DNA of 35,175 bases, taken from contig JBFJTN010000010.1 in the NCBI GenBank assembly GCA_041625325.1, positions 1-35,175 on the forward strand, given 5' to 3'. Both the position numbers and the translations under genes were made by a program. Below are positions 24,098-35,175 of the stretch, one piece after another. The stretch comes from Oceanococcus sp041625325. GTDB taxonomy: Bacteria; Pseudomonadota; Gammaproteobacteria; Nevskiales; Oceanococcaceae. The notes beneath the pieces are model-generated. The model did no database searches. It had not been told where the DNA came from and saw nothing but the letters and a program-made list of their open reading frames with translations. The number at the start of each line of letters is the position of its first letter. Position 1 is the stretch's first letter.

Positions 24098-26224
24098 ATG
24101 ACCAGGCATGTCGGATTTCGGGCCAAGGCGCTGCCGATCATCGGGGTCGTCGCAGCGACACTTTCCAGTTGGAGCGCGTCGGCGCGCCCGGATCTGACCG
24201 CGGTGAACGTCACCCCCAAGGGTGACGACCTGACGGTTGAGCTCAAGCTCAGCGAACCCGCCCCGGAAGCCGCCGTCTTCGCACTGGAAACGCCGCCGCG
24301 CATTTCCATCGACCTGCCGGGCACCGGCGTCGCGCTGGACAACCGGCGCATGTCCATCAATCAGGGGGTGGTGCAGAGCCTCACCGCCATCGAAACCGCC
24401 GACCGCTCGCGCATCGTGCTGAATCTCACCAGCCTGCCGCAGTACAGCGTCAACAGCAGCGGCTCCAGCGTGCTGATCCGCCTGAGCAGCGGCGCGCCCG
24501 CCAGCGCCACCCCGGCGGGCGTGGCGGCGGCTGCGGGCATCGAGCGGACCCGCGGCGCCATCAGCAAGATGGACTTCCGTCGTTCCGAAACCGGAGCCGG
24601 CCGCCTGCTGCTGGAACTGGGCAGTGACACCGCGGATGTCGACATCCGCAACGAAGGCGGCAAGATTGTCGCCCTGTTCCGTAACACCCAGGTGGCCGAC
24701 GAAAGCCTGATCGCGCGCATGGATGTGCTCGACTTCGCCACGCCGATCAAATTCGTCGACACCACCAAGGAAGGCATCAATACCAAGGTCACCCTGACCC
24801 CGGTGGCCGGCGCCCAGTTCGAACAGGTCGCCTACCAGCTGGGTCGTACCTTCACCATCGAGCTGCAGCCGCTGACCCAGCGCGAGATCGCCGAGATCGA
24901 ACGGCTCAAGCCGGAATTCACCGGCGAGCGCCTGAATGTCAACTTCCAGAACATCGAAGTGCGGGCCCTGCTGCAGATCATCGCCGATGTGGCGGGCAAG
25001 AATCTGGTGACCTCCGATTCGGTCAAGGGTGACATCACCCTGCGCCTGGAAAACGTGCCCTGGGATCAGGCGCTGGACATCGTCCTGCGGACCAAGGGCC
25101 TGTCCAAGACCGAGAATGGCAATGTGATCTGGGTCGCCCCCACCGGTGAGGTCGCCGCGCAGCAGGCCCAGGAAATCGAGGCCAAGACCCAGGCTGAACA
25201 GCTTGCCCCGCTGATCACCGAAATGATCCAGGTCAATTACGCCAAGGCCGTGGAACTGGCCACCCTGATCGGAACCCGCGAAGGCGAAGAGGACGAGGGT
25301 TCCTTCCTCAGCCCGCGCGGCCGGGTCAGCGTGGACGAGCGGACCAATACGCTGATCGTGCGCGACACGCGCGACAAGCTGGAAGACCTGCAGCGCCTGA
25401 TCACGCGGCTGGATATCCCGGTCCGCCAGGTCCTGATCGAATCGCGCCTGGTGGTGGCCAACGACGACTTCAGCCGCTCGATCGGCTCCAGCGTCGGCTT
25501 CGGCTTCGCCGAGCTGGGCAGCACCACGGTGGCCGGCTCCGGCAATATCGGCGCCGCCACCCAGCTGCAGAACATCGCCTCCGGCACCAACATCGACGAA
25601 GGCGACGACCCCAACCGCCTGTCCACCCAGTTCGGCGCCACCTCGCAAGGCCAGCGCGTGCCGAGCTATGCGCTGTCCATCCTCGGCTCGGACTTCCTGG
25701 TCGACCTGGAACTGTCCGCGATCCAGGCCGAGGGCAAGGGCGAGGTCATCTCCAACCCGCGCGTGGTCACCGCCGACGGCAAGGAAGCGATCATCGAACA
25801 GGGCGAGGAAATTCCCTTCACCTCCGGCGGCACCGGCGTCGCCACCGCGACCACCCAGTTCAAGGAAGCCGTCCTGGCCCTGCGGGTCACCCCGCAGATC
25901 ACCCCGGACAACCGCGTGATCATGGATCTGGAAGTGTCCAAGGACAGCCGCGGCGAAGTGGTTCCGCAGGCCACCGGCGGCAGCGCGGTGGCCATCGACA
26001 CCAGCAGCGTGACCACCCAGGTGCTGGTCAACAATGCCGAAACCGTCGTGCTGGGCGGAATCTACGAGCAGGACCGCAGCGAAAACGTGAGCAAGGTACC
26101 GATCCTTGGCGACATCCCGCTGATCGGTTACCTGTTCCGCAATCGCTCGGTCAGCAACAACAAGCGCGAGCTGCTGATCTTCGTCACCCCGAAGATTCTC
26201 AGCCAGGGAATCAACGCGAACTGA
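24098..26224 (+). CDS. pilQ: Type IV pilus outer-membrane secretin PilQ
   Basis: This 708-aa protein forms the outer-membrane pore through which pili pass. A signal peptide (MTRHVGFRAKALPIIGVVAA, cleaved near SASA-R) is followed by two AMIN-type beta domains (about 30-260) that bind peptidoglycan. Then come a secretin N-terminal domain (NFQNIEVRALLQIIADVAGK), an N1 domain, and the secretin domain ending VPILGDIPLIGYLFRNRS. ATG 24032 is in frame and upstream, but 24098 has GAGGGAAACA before it and gives a normal signal peptide. The stop is followed by a promoter/hairpin region. Confidence 0.95.
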   Translation: MTRHVGFRAKALPIIGVVAATLSSWSASARPDLTAVNVTPKGDDLTVELKLSEPAPEAAVFALETPPRISIDLPGTGVALDNRRMSINQGVVQSLTAIETADRSRIVLNLTSLPQYSVNSSGSSVLIRLSSGAPASATPAGVAAAAGIERTRGAISKMDFRRSETGAGRLLLELGSDTADVDIRNEGGKIVALFRNTQVADESLIARMDVLDFATPIKFVDTTKEGINTKVTLTPVAGAQFEQVAYQLGRTFTIELQPLTQREIAEIERLKPEFTGERLNVNFQNIEVRALLQIIADVAGKNLVTSDSVKGDITLRLENVPWDQALDIVLRTKGLSKTENGNVIWVAPTGEVAAQQAQEIEAKTQAEQLAPLITEMIQVNYAKAVELATLIGTREGEEDEGSFLSPRGRVSVDERTNTLIVRDTRDKLEDLQRLITRLDIPVRQVLIESRLVVANDDFSRSIGSSVGFGFAELGSTTVAGSGNIGAATQLQNIASGTNIDEGDDPNRLSTQFGATSQGQRVPSYALSILGSDFLVDLELSAIQAEGKGEVISNPRVVTADGKEAIIEQGEEIPFTSGGTGVATATTQFKEAVLALRVTPQITPDNRVIMDLEVSKDSRGEVVPQATGGSAVAIDTSSVTTQVLVNNAETVVLGGIYEQDRSENVSKVPILGDIPLIGYLFRNRSVSNNKRELLIFVTPKILSQGINAN

Positions 26225-26251
26225 ACCCAATCCGCGCCAGCGCCCTATAAT
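26221..26251 (+). promoter_or_regulatory. Promoter candidate for aroK
   Basis: A perfect TATAAT sits at 26246-26251; CTGAAC (26221-26226), overlapping the pilQ stop, is a weak -35 at 19 bases. Transcription would begin near 26258, only about 60 bases before aroK. An inverted repeat ATCTCGA / TCGAGAT (26250-26276) begins at the -10 and could be an operator or a hairpin. Confidence 0.5.
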
Positions 26252-26292
26252 CTCGACATCTCAGACATTTCGAGATCGGGCGCGCCGCAAGC

Positions 26293-26319
26293 AAGGGCGA
26301 GTCACGACTCGCCCTTTTT
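26293..26319 (+). terminator. Intrinsic terminator-type hairpin abutting aroK
   Basis: A perfect 10-bp stem AAGGGCGAGT / ACTCGCCCTT with loop CACG is followed by a run of T. It should end the pilMNOPQ transcript. It also lies downstream of a TATAAT, and its T-run ends two bases before the TTG start of aroK, so it could act as an attenuator or release a short RNA of about 60 bases. Confidence 0.8.
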
Positions 26320-26320
26320 A

Positions 26321-26854
26321 TTGAGCGCGAACAAGTTATTTCTGGTGGGCCCGATGGGTTCGGGCAAGACCACGGTGGGCCGGCAGCTGGCCCGCCTGCG
26401 CCGGCTCGAGTTCATCGACGTCGATCACGAGCTCGAGCGCAGGACCGGCGTCGACATTCCCTTCATCTTCGCCAAGGAGGGCGAGGCGGGCTTCCGCGAG
26501 CGCGAGGAACTGCTGATCGACGAACTGACCCAGCGTGACGGCGTCCTGCTCGCCACCGGCGGTGGCGCGGTCATGCGCGAAAGCAATCGCCGGCATCTGG
26601 CCTCCCGCGGCCTGGTGATCTACCTGTTCAGCGAGGTCGAGCAGCAATGGCGCCGGACGCGCAAGAGCAGCAACCGGCCCTTGCTGCAGGAAGGCAACCC
26701 GAAGAAGAAGCTCAAGGAGCTGATGGCCATCCGCGACCCGCTGTATCGCGCGGTGGCGCACATCGTGGTACCCAGCCGGGCCCAGTCCGCCCGCGCCATG
26801 GCGGGCCGCATCGACCAGCAAATCGACCAGTATCTGAAGCATGAGCGACACTGA
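26321..26854 (+). CDS. aroK: Shikimate kinase I
   Basis: This 177-aa enzyme phosphorylates shikimate with ATP in aromatic amino-acid synthesis. Walker A is G10-PMGSGKT17; FIDVDHELERRTG binds shikimate and metal; GFREREE, LLATGGGAV and the lid region SSNRPLLQ follow. The only start that keeps the N terminus is TTG 26321 (SANKLFLVGPMG); the next ATG (26354) would cut into the P-loop. No ribosome site is visible; the region is occupied by a terminator-like hairpin. It overlaps aroB by 14 bases. Confidence 0.92.
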   Translation: MSANKLFLVGPMGSGKTTVGRQLARLRRLEFIDVDHELERRTGVDIPFIFAKEGEAGFREREELLIDELTQRDGVLLATGGGAVMRESNRRHLASRGLVIYLFSEVEQQWRRTRKSSNRPLLQEGNPKKKLKELMAIRDPLYRAVAHIVVPSRAQSARAMAGRIDQQIDQYLKHERH

Positions 26855-27926
26855 AGTCACCGTCCGCCTGCCGGACCGGCACTACCCCATCCACATCGGC
26901 CGCGATCTCATCCCGCGCAGTGCGCTGTATCCGGCGAATGTGCGCGAGGGCCGCCTGATCGTGGTCAGCAATGTCACCGTCGCGCCCCTGTACCTGCCGC
27001 GCCTGCGCCAGGCGCTGGACCGCGAGCCTCTGGTCCACCTGCTGCCCGATGGCGAGCAGTACAAGTCGCTGGCCGAGCTGGAACGCCTGCTCGACCTGAT
27101 GCTGGAGCAGCGCCTGGGCCGCGACAGCACCGTGGTGGCGCTGGGCGGCGGCGTGGTCGGAGACCTGGCCGGCTTTGCCGCGGCGATCTATCAGCGGGGC
27201 GTGGAACTGGTGCAGATTCCCACCACTCTGCTTTCGCAGGTGGATTCCTCGGTAGGCGGCAAAACCGCGGTCAACCACCCGCGTGGCAAGAACATGATCG
27301 GCGCATTCCACCAGCCGGCCGCGGTCATCACCGACCTGAGCACCCTGGACAGCCTGCCGGCGCGCGAATTCCAGGCCGGCATCGCCGAGGTGATCAAGTA
27401 CGGCCTGCTCGGCGACATCGCGTTCTTCGGCTGGCTGGAAGAGAACATGGCCGCCCTGCTCGCCCGCGAAGACACCGCGCTGCGCCATGCCATCGCGCAG
27501 TCCTGCCGGCACAAGGCCGCGATCGTGGCCGCCGACGAAACGGAACAGGGCCAGCGTGCGCTGCTCAATCTGGGCCACACCTTCGGCCACGCCATTGAAG
27601 CCTTCCAGCAGTACCGCGGCTACCTGCATGGCGAAGCCGTCGCCATCGGCATGTGCATGGCCGCGGACCTGTCGGCCCGACAGGGCTGGATCAAAGAAGC
27701 CGATGTGGAGCGGGTGCGTCGCCTGATCGAGGCCGCCGGCCTGCCCAGCATGCCGCCCGCCGGCCTCTCCCCGGCCATGATGCGGGACCTGATGCAGGGC
27801 GACAAGAAGGCGGCCCGGGGCCGCGTCCGGCTGGTGCTCTTGCGGGCGCTGGGCCAGGCGGTGCTAAGCTCCGACTACGACGACGCCCTGCTGGAGCAGA
27901 CCCTGGATGCCTGTTGCCCAACCTGA
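26841..27926 (+). CDS. aroB: 3-dehydroquinate synthase
   Basis: This 361-aa NAD- and zinc/cobalt-dependent enzyme cyclises DAHP to 3-dehydroquinate. Key stretches are LPDGEQYKSL, the NAD-binding VVALGGGVVGDLAGFAAA, PTTLLSQVDSSVGGKTAVN, the metal-binding EVIKYGLLGD, NLGHTFGHAIEA and LHGEAVAIGM. The length is normal for the family. Its start lies inside the end of aroK and its end overlaps dgt by 20 bases, so the three genes are tightly coupled. Confidence 0.96.
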   Translation: MSDTEVTVRLPDRHYPIHIGRDLIPRSALYPANVREGRLIVVSNVTVAPLYLPRLRQALDREPLVHLLPDGEQYKSLAELERLLDLMLEQRLGRDSTVVALGGGVVGDLAGFAAAIYQRGVELVQIPTTLLSQVDSSVGGKTAVNHPRGKNMIGAFHQPAAVITDLSTLDSLPAREFQAGIAEVIKYGLLGDIAFFGWLEENMAALLAREDTALRHAIAQSCRHKAAIVAADETEQGQRALLNLGHTFGHAIEAFQQYRGYLHGEAVAIGMCMAADLSARQGWIKEADVERVRRLIEAAGLPSMPPAGLSPAMMRDLMQGDKKAARGRVRLVLLRALGQAVLSSDYDDALLEQTLDACCPT

Positions 27927-29055
27927 GCCGGGCCGGCTGGCGCCCTACGCCGCCGACCCAACGCGCAGCCGCGGCCGGCGGCATGACGAGCCGCCCCCGA
28001 CCCTGCGCAGCGAGTTCCAGCGCGATCGTGACCGCATCGTGCATTCCACCGCCTTTCGCCGCCTGGTCTACAAGACCCAGGTCTTCGTCAATCACGAGGG
28101 CGATCTGTTCCGGACCCGGCTCACCCACTCGCTGGAAGTCGCCCAGATCGCGCGCACCATCGCGCGCAATCTCGGCCTCAACGAGGACCTGACCGAAACG
28201 GTCTCCCTGGCTCACGATCTGGGGCATACCCCGTTTGGCCATGCCGGCCAGGATGCCCTGCACGGCTGCATGCGCGAGCACGGTGGCTTCGAGCACAATC
28301 TGCAGTCCCTGCGGGTGGTCGATGAGCTGGAGGAAAAGTACGCCGGTTTCAGCGGCCTGAATCTGTGCTTCGAGTCCCGCGAAGGCATCCTCAAGCATTG
28401 CTCACGCAAGCACGCCCGCGAACTGGGCGATGTGGGCGAGCGCTTCCTGAACCGGCAGCAGCCCAGTGCGGAGGCCCAGCTGGCCAATCTGGCCGACGAG
28501 ATCGCCTACAACAACCATGATGTGGATGACGGCCTGCGCGCCCGTCTGCTGGACCTGGACGATCTGGCGCAGACCCGCCTGTTCGGCCTGTGCCATCGCG
28601 AAGTGATCGCGCTGCACCCCCAACTGGGCGAACGGGCGCTGCGCCACGAGGTGATCCGCCGGATGATCAACCGGCTGGTGCTGGACCTCACCGAGGAAAC
28701 CGGCCGTCGCCTGGCCGATCTGGCGCCGACCTCGATCGAGGATATTCGCAGTGCCGCCCAGCCGGTGGTGGCCTATTCACAGTCCATGGCGGAGGATTCC
28801 CGGGAGCTCAAGGCCTACCTGTTCGAAAACCTGTATCACCACTATCGGGTGCGCCGCTCCAGCAGCAAGGCCCGCACCGTGATCATCGAGTTGTTCGAGG
28901 CCTTCACCGGCGACCCGCGGCTGCTGCCTCCGGGCCACCAGCAGGCCACCGAACGCTATGGCCTGCATCGGGCGGTGGCCGACTACATCGCCGGCATGAC
29001 CGATCGCTACGCGATCGACGAACACGAACGCATTTTCGATCCGCGACGCCTGTAG
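27907..29055 (+). CDS. dgt: dGTP triphosphohydrolase (HD-domain dNTPase)
   Basis: This 382-aa HD-domain enzyme removes triphosphate from dNTPs. The N-terminal region has FQRDRDRIVHSTAFRRLVYK (38-57), typical of the family. Metal ligands are H74 in RLTHSLEV and H103-D104 in LAHDLGHTPFGHAG, with later NLADEIAYNNHDVDDG. The length fits the shorter type-2 dGTPase-like group rather than the 505-aa E. coli Dgt. Its start lies 20 bases inside aroB in another frame. Which dNTP is preferred cannot be told. Confidence 0.92.
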   Translation: MPVAQPEPGRLAPYAADPTRSRGRRHDEPPPTLRSEFQRDRDRIVHSTAFRRLVYKTQVFVNHEGDLFRTRLTHSLEVAQIARTIARNLGLNEDLTETVSLAHDLGHTPFGHAGQDALHGCMREHGGFEHNLQSLRVVDELEEKYAGFSGLNLCFESREGILKHCSRKHARELGDVGERFLNRQQPSAEAQLANLADEIAYNNHDVDDGLRARLLDLDDLAQTRLFGLCHREVIALHPQLGERALRHEVIRRMINRLVLDLTEETGRRLADLAPTSIEDIRSAAQPVVAYSQSMAEDSRELKAYLFENLYHHYRVRRSSSKARTVIIELFEAFTGDPRLLPPGHQQATERYGLHRAVADYIAGMTDRYAIDEHERIFDPRRL

Positions 29056-29292
29056 CGCCCCGCTCGGTCACCGCTGGCCGGCCGGTGTCGGACAGCCCTG
29101 TATATTTGCTGCACCGCACCGAGCTTCATATAATCGACCGGCTAAGCATCGCGAAACCGGCGTTTCGCGACAGGGACAAGGCTGCTTGAGCGCCGCTGGC
29201 GCGAGCGCCTGATCCGCGAAACATCCCCGCACGCCCCAGCGCCCTGGCCGGGCGGCCCGCGGGGCTCGAATCACGACTCATGGCAGGTGAGC
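29056..29292 (+). promoter_or_regulatory. gltB upstream region: promoter and structured leader
   Basis: The promoter TTGCTG (29106-29111), 17 bases, TATAAT (29129-29134) is near consensus. The leader would be about 150 bases. It holds a perfect 9-bp hairpin TCGCGAAAC-CGGC-GTTTCGCGA (29149-29170). A second copy of CGCGAAAC at 29215-29222 could pair with the same GTTTCGCG, giving a competing fold. No T-run is seen, so it is not a simple attenuator. No small gene was found here. Confidence 0.65.
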
Positions 29293-33738
<4,446 letters not shown>

Positions 33739-33758
33739 TCACTTTCCCGATTCTATGA

Positions 33759-33897
33759 ATCCGCAGATTACGCAGATGACACAGATTGAGCAGATCGATA
33801 CTGCCTGGCCGCGACCAGGACAGGACTGGGCCCATTGCCCCGAGCTGCTGTGACATCAGCTTTGATCGAATCTGCGTCATCTGCGTAATCTGCGGAT
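33759..33897. repeat. 29-bp inverted repeat element of 9-base units between gltB and gltD
   Basis: The left arm 33759-33787 and right arm 33869-33897 are reverse complements at 28 of 29 positions, with an 81-base spacer. The left arm and what follows read as consecutive 9-base units GCAGATTAC, GCAGATGAC, ACAGATTGA, GCAGATCGA; the right arm repeats this in reverse. It looks like a small dispersed palindromic element (MITE- or REP-like) dropped into the gltBD operon. No T-run follows, so it is not a standard terminator. The right arm's GGAT lies ten bases before the gltD ATG. Confidence 0.85.
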
Positions 33898-33906
33898 AAA
33901 CAAACC

Positions 33907-35175
33907 ATGGCTAAGAACGCACTGCAATTCCTGGATCTGCCCCGGCACGATCCGCAAAAGACCCAGGTCGAGGTCCGCATCCACGACTTCCGGGAAATTT
34001 ACGGCCAGTTCAGCAAGGAACAGGCCGGCAACCAGGCCGGGCGCTGCCTGTCCTGCGGCAATCCCTATTGCGAATGGAAGTGCCCGGTGCACAACTTCAT
34101 CCCCAACTGGCTGAAGCTGGTCGAGGAAGGCAATCTGTTCGAGGCCGCCGAGCTGTCGCACCGGACCAATACCCTGCCGGAGATCTGCGGCCGGGTCTGT
34201 CCGCAGGATCGCCTTTGTGAAGGGGCCTGCACGCTGAACGACGGCTTCGGCGCGGTCACCATCGGTTCGGTGGAGAAGTACATCACCGACACCGCCCTGG
34301 AGCAGGGCTGGCGGCCGGACATGTCGCATGTGGTGCCCACCGGCAAGAAGGTGGCCATCGTCGGCGCCGGTCCGGCTGGCCTGGGCTGTGCCGACATCCT
34401 GGTGCGCAACGGGGTGGAAGCCGTGGTCTTCGACAAATACCCCGAGATCGGCGGCCTGCTGACCTTCGGCATCCCGCCCTTCAAGCTGGAAAAGGAAGTG
34501 GTCCAGCGCCGCCGCGAGGTGATGGAAGGCATGGGCGTTGAGTTCCGGCTCGGCATCGAGATCGGCAAGGATCTGCCCTTCCAGCAGCTGCTGGACGAAT
34601 ACGACGCCGTGTTCCTGGGCATGGGCACCTACAACTACATGAAGGGCGGCTTCCCCGGCGAGGACCTGCCCGGCGTGTACGAGGCCCTGCCCTACCTGGT
34701 CTCCAACATCAATCGCGAAATGGGCCTGGACGATGATCCGGCCCACTTCATCAGCATGCAGGACCAGCGCGTGGTGGTGCTGGGCGGCGGCGATACCGCG
34801 ATGGACTGCAACCGCACCGCGATCCGCCAGCAGGCCGCGCGGGTCACCTGCGCCTACCGCCGTGACGAGGAGAACATGCCGGGCTCGCGCCGCGAGGTGG
34901 CCAACGCCAAGGAAGAAGGCGTGCGCTTCCTGTTCAATCGTCAGCCGGTCGAGATCGTCGGTGACGGCAAGGTGGAAGGGGTCAAGGTGGTCAGCACCGA
35001 GCTGGGCGCACCGGACGCCAACGGCCGCCGCCGCCCGGAGATCATCGAGGGCAGCGAGGAAATCATCCCGGCCGACGCCGTGCTGGTGGCCTTCGGCTTC
35101 CGCCCCAGCCCGCCGGACTGGCTGGCCGAATTCGGCGTCAGCACCGACGAGGGTGGCCGGGTCAAGGCCTCTGGC
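33907..35175 (+). CDS. gltD: Glutamate synthase (NADPH), small subunit (3' end beyond window)
   Basis: 423 codons are present of about 470 expected, with no stop before the window ends. GltD passes electrons from NADPH through FAD and iron-sulfur clusters to GltB. The N-terminal cluster ligands are in CLSCGNPYCEWKCPVHN and CGRVCPQDRLCEGAC. The FAD loop is VAIVGAGPAGLGCA, the NADPH loop VVVLGGGDTAMDCNRTA, and the late FAD motif starts DAVLVAFGFRP. The start ATG 33907 has only weak GGAT upstream, contributed by the inverted repeat. It is on the same strand as gltB, 168 bases apart. Confidence 0.95.
   Translation, partial: MAKNALQFLDLPRHDPQKTQVEVRIHDFREIYGQFSKEQAGNQAGRCLSCGNPYCEWKCPVHNFIPNWLKLVEEGNLFEAAELSHRTNTLPEICGRVCPQDRLCEGACTLNDGFGAVTIGSVEKYITDTALEQGWRPDMSHVVPTGKKVAIVGAGPAGLGCADILVRNGVEAVVFDKYPEIGGLLTFGIPPFKLEKEVVQRRREVMEGMGVEFRLGIEIGKDLPFQQLLDEYDAVFLGMGTYNYMKGGFPGEDLPGVYEALPYLVSNINREMGLDDDPAHFISMQDQRVVVLGGGDTAMDCNRTAIRQQAARVTCAYRRDEENMPGSRREVANAKEEGVRFLFNRQPVEIVGDGKVEGVKVVSTELGAPDANGRRRPEIIEGSEEIIPADAVLVAFGFRPSPPDWLAEFGVSTDEGGRVKASG

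Noticed and set aside
23987..26230. 747-codon minus-strand open frame opposite pilQ
   Set aside because: It is antisense to a secretin gene with full domain structure. Composition is typical of shadows.

Overview
The window is a G+C-rich (roughly two thirds by eye), gene-dense chromosomal segment from a Gram-negative gammaproteobacterium. Evidence for this is a type IV pilus pilMNOPQ operon with an outer-membrane secretin, PBP1A, class 2 glutamate synthase (gltBD), and the rph-rdgB-hemW and yicC/gmk neighbourhoods typical of Pseudomonas/Xanthomonas-type gammaproteobacteria. The exact genus cannot be fixed from the sequence; a Xanthomonadales/Chromatiales-like lineage is my guess. No rRNA, tRNA, CRISPR, IS or phage genes were found. 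No gene-free stretch exceeds 300 bases; the longest is the 237-base gap upstream of gltB.

Layout. (1) 1-167: 5' end of gmk on the minus strand. (2) 222-10801: an accessory block lying between gmk and yicC, which are adjacent in Pseudomonas. It holds an RMD1/YagE-type membrane protein; a plus-strand set of three genes (M14-like DUF2817 peptidase, GNAT-peptidase C39 fusion, small L7/L12-CTD-like membrane protein); a minus-strand six-gene operon (SPFH/YdjI-like protein, two zinc-ribbon DUF4178 proteins, an unannotated 55-aa protein, a half-size DUF350 protein, a membrane-fused spermidine-synthase-like enzyme); an SDR oxidoreductase; and a response regulator with a degenerate EAL-like domain. (3) 10923-15091: yicC (-), then PP2C phosphatase, rph, rdgB, hemW (+). 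(4) 15132-17964: rpmE, short malic enzyme, citrate synthase, closed by a bidirectional terminator. (5) 18035-21072: a hypothetical gene and mrcA (-). (6) 21246-26224: pilMNOPQ, expressed from a good promoter divergent from mrcA. (7) 26246-29055: a compact promoter/hairpin leader, then overlapping aroK, aroB and dgt. (8) 29106-35175: gltB with a strong promoter and a structured leader, then gltD (cut by the window end). The two are separated by a 29-bp inverted repeat element built from 9-base units.

Most of the right two thirds is housekeeping: nucleotide quality control, central carbon entry, peptidoglycan, pilus assembly, shikimate and ammonium assimilation. The best candidate for an under-described system is the minus-strand operon at 3753-8552. 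It combines an SPFH scaffold, zinc-ribbon proteins, small membrane proteins and a membrane-anchored aminopropyltransferase-like enzyme, but has no AdoMet decarboxylase next to it. The DUF2817/GNAT-C39/L7L12-like trio beside it could be a second peptide- or protein-modifying module. The best regulatory candidates are the aroK leader, the gltB leader and the gltB-gltD repeat.
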